Shown piece by piece: positions 19,447-22,765 of a stretch of DNA of 22,765 bases. This DNA is from Didymodactylos carnosus (Eukaryota > Rotifera > Eurotatoria > Philodinida > Philodinidae): positions 1-22,765 of the forward strand of contig CAJNOQ010002761.1 of NCBI GenBank assembly GCA_905250885.1, given 5' to 3'. The position numbers were made by a program, and so were the translations under genes. Below the pieces are notes generated by a model. The model did not search any database. It was not told the origin of the DNA and saw nothing but the letters and a program-made list of their open reading frames with translations. Positions within the stretch are counted from its first letter, which is position 1. Each line of letters opens with the position of its first letter.

Positions 19447-21477
19447 ATGACAAGTTTAACAACAGCAACAGCTGAAATTGTCACTCAAATATTATTTTAT
19501 AATACATACAACAAAAATAGCAGTAATTATTCCGCATCAGTAATTGGAGATCCTAATTTCAAATGTATTCAGCGTCGTCTCTACTCAACATTTTATGTAT
19601 TAATTAAACAATTAAACCCTATATATCTACGATTTTTAATCGTTCCAAGTATTCTCTTAAATATTCTATGTTTAATTGTATTATCAAGACCACATCTATC
19701 AAAAAAGTCGACAACAATATGTTATCTACGAGCATTAGCAGTATTCGATATGCTATGTATATCGTTGAAATTTTTTCGTATGGAACTCAATTATCAATCG
19801 GCTGAAAAAGGCCATAATATATTTCTATTAACTTCACCATTTTGTAAAGTATTATATGTTTTACTTAGTGCATCAATTTCAATCGATATGTGGATCATTG
19901 CACTTATGTCACTGTAAGTCAAAACCATATTTTCATAATATGTCAGTTCTATAAAGAAATGGTATTGATTGATGGTAATAATTATTTTTTGTAAGCGAAA
20001 CTATAACTAGATTATGTTTCAAGAGAAAAAATAAAGATCAACGGTGCACCTAAACGCGAGTCTTCTTTTGTTGAAAAAAATAAACGAACAAAATTCGTTC
20101 TAATTATGTAGAAATTATTTTTGCTCATATATTTTAGAGATAAGTTAATTGCCGTTCGCTATCCATTGAAAAGTACAATATTATTGACTCAAAAACGTGC
20201 CTTTATATCCTGTGTCATCGTCACATTTGTTATGCTGTGTCTGAATTTATATTTTATAAAAACAGCAGATATTAAACTGTCAAATAAAAGAAAATATTGT
20301 ACATTGATAACAGAGTCAATACTAATCGATATGATTACAGCCTCATTTCTACCCATAGGTGAAACACTTTCACTCTAACCTATTGAAATAATCAATCGCC
20401 GTTTATCCTATTTTAGGAATAATAACCTGTACAAATACGTACATAGCCATTGTGTTACATAATTCCACTAAAAAGACCTTAACATGGAATGAAACAACTC
20501 GTCTTACTGTAGCAAGCATCGATGCTGGCAGCATAAAATATAACAATCTTAAAAAATACAGAACATTTTTCAAAAAACGGAAATCTTCGATAGATTTAGA
20601 AAAAAATACTACATTAAACCAGCAACAACGTCATTCATCGTCTGTCGCACGGACATCATCACAATATGATAGTGGCGAACATAGAAATTCAACTAATGTG
20701 TTGAAACGCACAAGCACACAGGTAACAAGGATGTTGTTAGCTGTTACATCATCGTTAATTATTCTCAATATACCAAATACATTGTTCTTTTTATTAATTA
20801 AAATCTATGATCCACGTTTAGTTCTACACGATCCACACACCGAACATCCTCATAGAGAGTTACTACTAAGAAATTGTGGTCTGATAACAGATAGAGATTT
20901 GAATATTTATAAATTTGGTATCTATTCGTCGTTATTACAAAATATTCTTGGCGATTTACCGCATGTTGTCAATTTTTTCATCTATTGTATTGCTGGTAAA
21001 AAATTTCGACTTATATTTAAAACTGAAGTTTTATTATTTTTCCAAAAAACTCATATATTACATAAAAAAGATACGGGAAAATGGCGCATATCCACACCAG
21101 GATTGGGAAATGTTTCACAACAAATCGGAGCCAAACATGCACCGAGCATTTCAACAATAGCTCGAGATTCATATTATTATAATCAAATAGGACATTCAAG
21201 ACGTTCAGTACCATACGCTGAAACAAAATTGCTAAATAACATGGATGAAAACAATGAACAAGAACAACGACAACAAACGGCAATAATTAGGACTACTGTC
21301 GACAAAAAGAGAAGATATTTAAGTGCAGAAAATTTCCTAACTTATTCAAAAAACATGCGTAATAAAAGATCCATTAGCATAAATGGAAAAATAAGTTTTT
21401 TGTCGACACCAGATTTAAGTCGCAATGGTAACAATGATAGTTGTATAAATACACTAAACAATAATAAAGATTTATAG
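19447..21477 (+). CDS. Class A (rhodopsin-like) G-protein-coupled receptor, 582 aa, three exons
   Basis: Seven-helix receptor, probably for a neuropeptide (FMRFamide-receptor-like by overall pattern; ligand unknown). Exons: 19447-19913, 20138-20358 and 20417-21477; introns of 224 nt (phase 2, GTAAGT...TTTTAG) and 58 nt (phase 1, GTGAAA...TTTTAG). The exons total 1749 nt, exactly 583 codons. Helices: TM1 about 58-80, TM2 91-110 (Asp101 in the LAVFDM motif), TM3 130-154, TM4 176-196, TM5 214-242, TM6 331-356 (Pro349), TM7 394-419. Cys133 before TM3 and Cys209 in loop 2 can form the conserved disulfide. The E/DRY motif reads DKL at 157-159, followed by IAVRYPL. NPxxY is replaced by NFFIYC. Loop 3 is about 85 residues, Ser/Thr/Lys-rich, and the C-tail is about 155 residues. 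A splice acceptor ends at 19413, so a 5' exon exists; the frame is open from there, so the N-terminus could begin earlier. Confidence 0.88.
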
Positions 21478-21600
21478 ACACAATTTAATCGCGTTGTTAC
21501 TGATGCAATAATTACTCCCACAATACCGCATGCAAATGAAAATCTGAACGAAATTAAATTTGTCGTTGTTTCTCTATATTTTTGTTGTTGTTTTTCTCGG

Positions 21601-21606
21601 AATAAA
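21601..21606 (+). promoter_or_regulatory. AATAAA poly(A) signal of the GPCR gene
   Basis: Canonical AATAAA, 124 bases after the receptor stop codon. The foldback element begins about 75 bases further on, so it is probably outside the mature transcript. Confidence 0.6.
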
Positions 21607-21680
21607 ACTTTACAGTTACGTATGAACGCTAGACGCTTTCGTCGATAAATAGAGAAAGAAATGAATTGATCATTGGAGGT

Positions 21681-22056
21681 AAATCAGTTTTTCAGAAACT
21701 CTAAACAGTAATCAAAATCTTTCTTAATGAGACGTGATTATAGCCCGCACATGTCTGATTAAAATGAGACATATCCCAACTCTACACGACTTACCTTTGC
21801 AAACTTACAGAATTTACAACAAAAGGCCTAAATGTTCATTGTCGGCTCAAAGCTACAGAAATATGAAGAAATTAATTTAGGGCTTTTGTTGTATATTCTA
21901 TAAGTTTGCAAGGAAAGGTCTTGTAGAACTGGGATATGTCTCATTTTAATCACAAATTTGCGGGCTATAATCACGTCTCATTAAGAAAGCGTTGATTGCT
22001 GTTTAGAGTTTCTGAAAAACTGATTTTCCAGAAAACAGGTCTTCAAGACTCATGGG
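21681..22056. mobile_element. Foldback element, copy B, two-armed and uninterrupted
   Basis: Inverted arms 21681-21834 and 21874-22026 surround a loop of about 39 bases. Arms share AAATCAGTTTTTCAGAAACT, CTTAATGAGACGTGATTATA and TTAAAATGAGACATATCCCA. Similarity to copy A (15251-15882) runs on past the right arm to about 22056. The arms differ at perhaps 15% of sites by eye, so this copy is older than the long-TIR element at 7193-8277. No ORF and no clear target duplication are visible. It is a non-autonomous DNA element of unassigned superfamily. Confidence 0.78.
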
Positions 22057-22329
22057 GGAAAATACTTTTACAGTATTTACTACCTCAGTGAGGTCTGTCG
22101 ATCCATACAAATCATTAGAATCGGAAGGTGACATCTCGAAAGGTTCCCTCGTGAGTAAAAAATCTCAAATTTTCAACATATTTCCCCTTTGCTGTATGAT
22201 ATTCTTCCTTACATTTTATTTACACAGATTTTTGTGTGGTTACTGAATATGATGCCGCCGATGTTCAGAAATGTGATATACTTTCACTTGGCTATTAATT
22301 TCTTTCTTTATTTATCCTTTATATATTAA
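22052..22329 (+). pseudogene. Two-exon coding fragment, GPCR-like end, adjoining foldback copy B
   Basis: An open stretch of 33 codons from 22052 (contains VRSVDPYKSLESEGD) ends at a consensus donor GTGAGT. A 77-nt intron (22151-22227) ends in TTTATTTACACAG. The next exon, 22228-22329, continues in frame for 33 codons to a TAA and reads IFVWLLNMMPP and FHLAINFFLYL, both hydrophobic. LLNMMPP and NFFLY recall the end of TM6 and TM7 of class A receptors (compare ILNIP and NFFIY in the receptor upstream), but the spacing between them is short. No earlier exons exist between it and the foldback, so it is either a truncated receptor relic or chance. The splice-site quality is the best argument for a real gene remnant. 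Confidence 0.33.
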
Positions 22330-22615
22330 ATTGAAAGCGAATGTATAACATCCGATAAGTGCAACTCGTAACAACACATACAGACCAATGGCAATGTTAT
22401 TGTCAAAAATACTTCCACTAAATAACAACTGTCACATATACATCAGTGTGAATCACCATCCTAACGAATGGGATAGGTATATTTTGTTAAAACTTCAACA
22501 AGGCAATATACTTGTCGAAAACCCTTAAAATTATTTTCTTATCATCGCCAACAAACGCCTTCTGTCACAATTCTCATCATATCCTTCGAATAGATCCGTA
22601 CGTCTTTACAACAAG
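22330..22615 (+). other. Upstream region of the secreted-protein gene
   Basis: About 290 bases without coding content. A CCAAT pentamer lies at 22385-22389, over 200 bases before the TATA box. No repeat or ORF of note. Confidence 0.4.
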
Positions 22616-22623
22616 TATAAATA
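22616..22623 (+). promoter_or_regulatory. TATA box of the secreted-protein gene
   Basis: TATAAATA in a GC-flanked context (AAG before, GGACGCC after), 76 bases upstream of the ATG at 22699. Transcription would start about 25-30 bases downstream, near 22645, leaving a leader of about 50 bases with repeated CAACTCAA. A TATA core promoter suits a strongly or inducibly expressed gene. Confidence 0.65.
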
Positions 22624-22698
22624 GGACGCCAAACTTCAATACACACAATACAACTCAATCGTCCTACCAAGTTTTCTAATACTCAACTCAACTCAAAA

Positions 22699-22765
22699 AT
22701 GAACGCTGGTTTAGCATTATTGTTCTTCGCTTGTTTCGGTGCCTGTATGGCCGACCAACGCTTGG
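22699..22765 (+). CDS. Secreted protein, N-terminus only (runs off the window)
   Basis: ATG at 22699 in an AAAATG context, open to the last base (22 full codons). The peptide begins MNAGLALLFFACFGACMADQ, a textbook signal peptide: short N-region, hydrophobic core LALLFFACFGA, and small residues before a likely cleavage near ACMA|DQ. The mature protein lies beyond the window, so its function cannot be stated. The TATA box 76 bases upstream and compact leader support the start. Confidence 0.75.
   Translation, partial: MNAGLALLFFACFGACMADQRL

Noticed and set aside
20915-21283. Alternative-frame and antisense ORFs inside the GPCR's last exon
   Set aside because: Shadows of the receptor coding sequence.
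1-22765. tRNA, rRNA, CRISPR arrays
   Set aside because: No GGTTCRA-type tRNA B box with a matching cloverleaf, no rRNA-like sequence and no direct-repeat/spacer array was found by eye; a covariance-model search could overturn the tRNA negative.

Overview
The window looks like nuclear DNA of a small, AT-rich animal genome, most likely a bdelloid rotifer or another spiralian micro-metazoan. That assignment is inference. It rests on very short GT-AG introns (47 to 77 nt in most predicted genes), animal-type genes (SLC52 riboflavin transporter, AlkB homologue, class A GPCR), AATAAA signals and many short inverted-repeat DNA transposons. No rRNA, tRNA, CRISPR array or bacterial operon was seen.

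Layout. 1-1800: mostly non-coding, with a doubtful minus-strand coding piece (146-468), an ACTTG-rich stretch and two hairpins. 1819-2755 (minus): a three-exon gene for a 276-residue hydrophilic, coiled-coil protein of unknown function. 3665-4118 (minus): a three-exon gene for a 106-residue single-span membrane protein, each exon too short to show up as a long ORF. 5147-6547 (plus): a three-exon riboflavin transporter. 6667-8719: a nested block of DNA transposons between the transporter and the next gene. 9079-10041 (plus): a two-exon AlkB-type 2-oxoglutarate/Fe(II) dioxygenase with a strong hairpin in its 3' flank. 10042-19446: a 9.4 kb stretch with no convincing intact gene, holding a foldback half-copy interrupted by a mariner-type MITE (15251-15882) and faint coding relics. 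19447-21477 (plus): a three-exon class A GPCR. 21681-22056: a second, uninterrupted foldback copy, followed by a two-exon fragment that resembles the end of a GPCR (22052-22329). 22616-22765: a TATA box and the first 22 codons of a secreted protein that runs off the window.

The genes do not form an obvious pathway: a vitamin transporter, a nucleic-acid demethylase, a receptor, two unknowns and a secreted protein. The most unusual content is the transposon architecture. Two elements with 9-bp target duplications are nested. A 1.09 kb inverted-repeat element carries 18 copies of CTTAAG. A MITE sits inside a foldback whose second copy in the same window shows the empty site. I did not find a convincing new biochemical system. 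All splice models were built by eye from frame, GT-AG and phase agreement.
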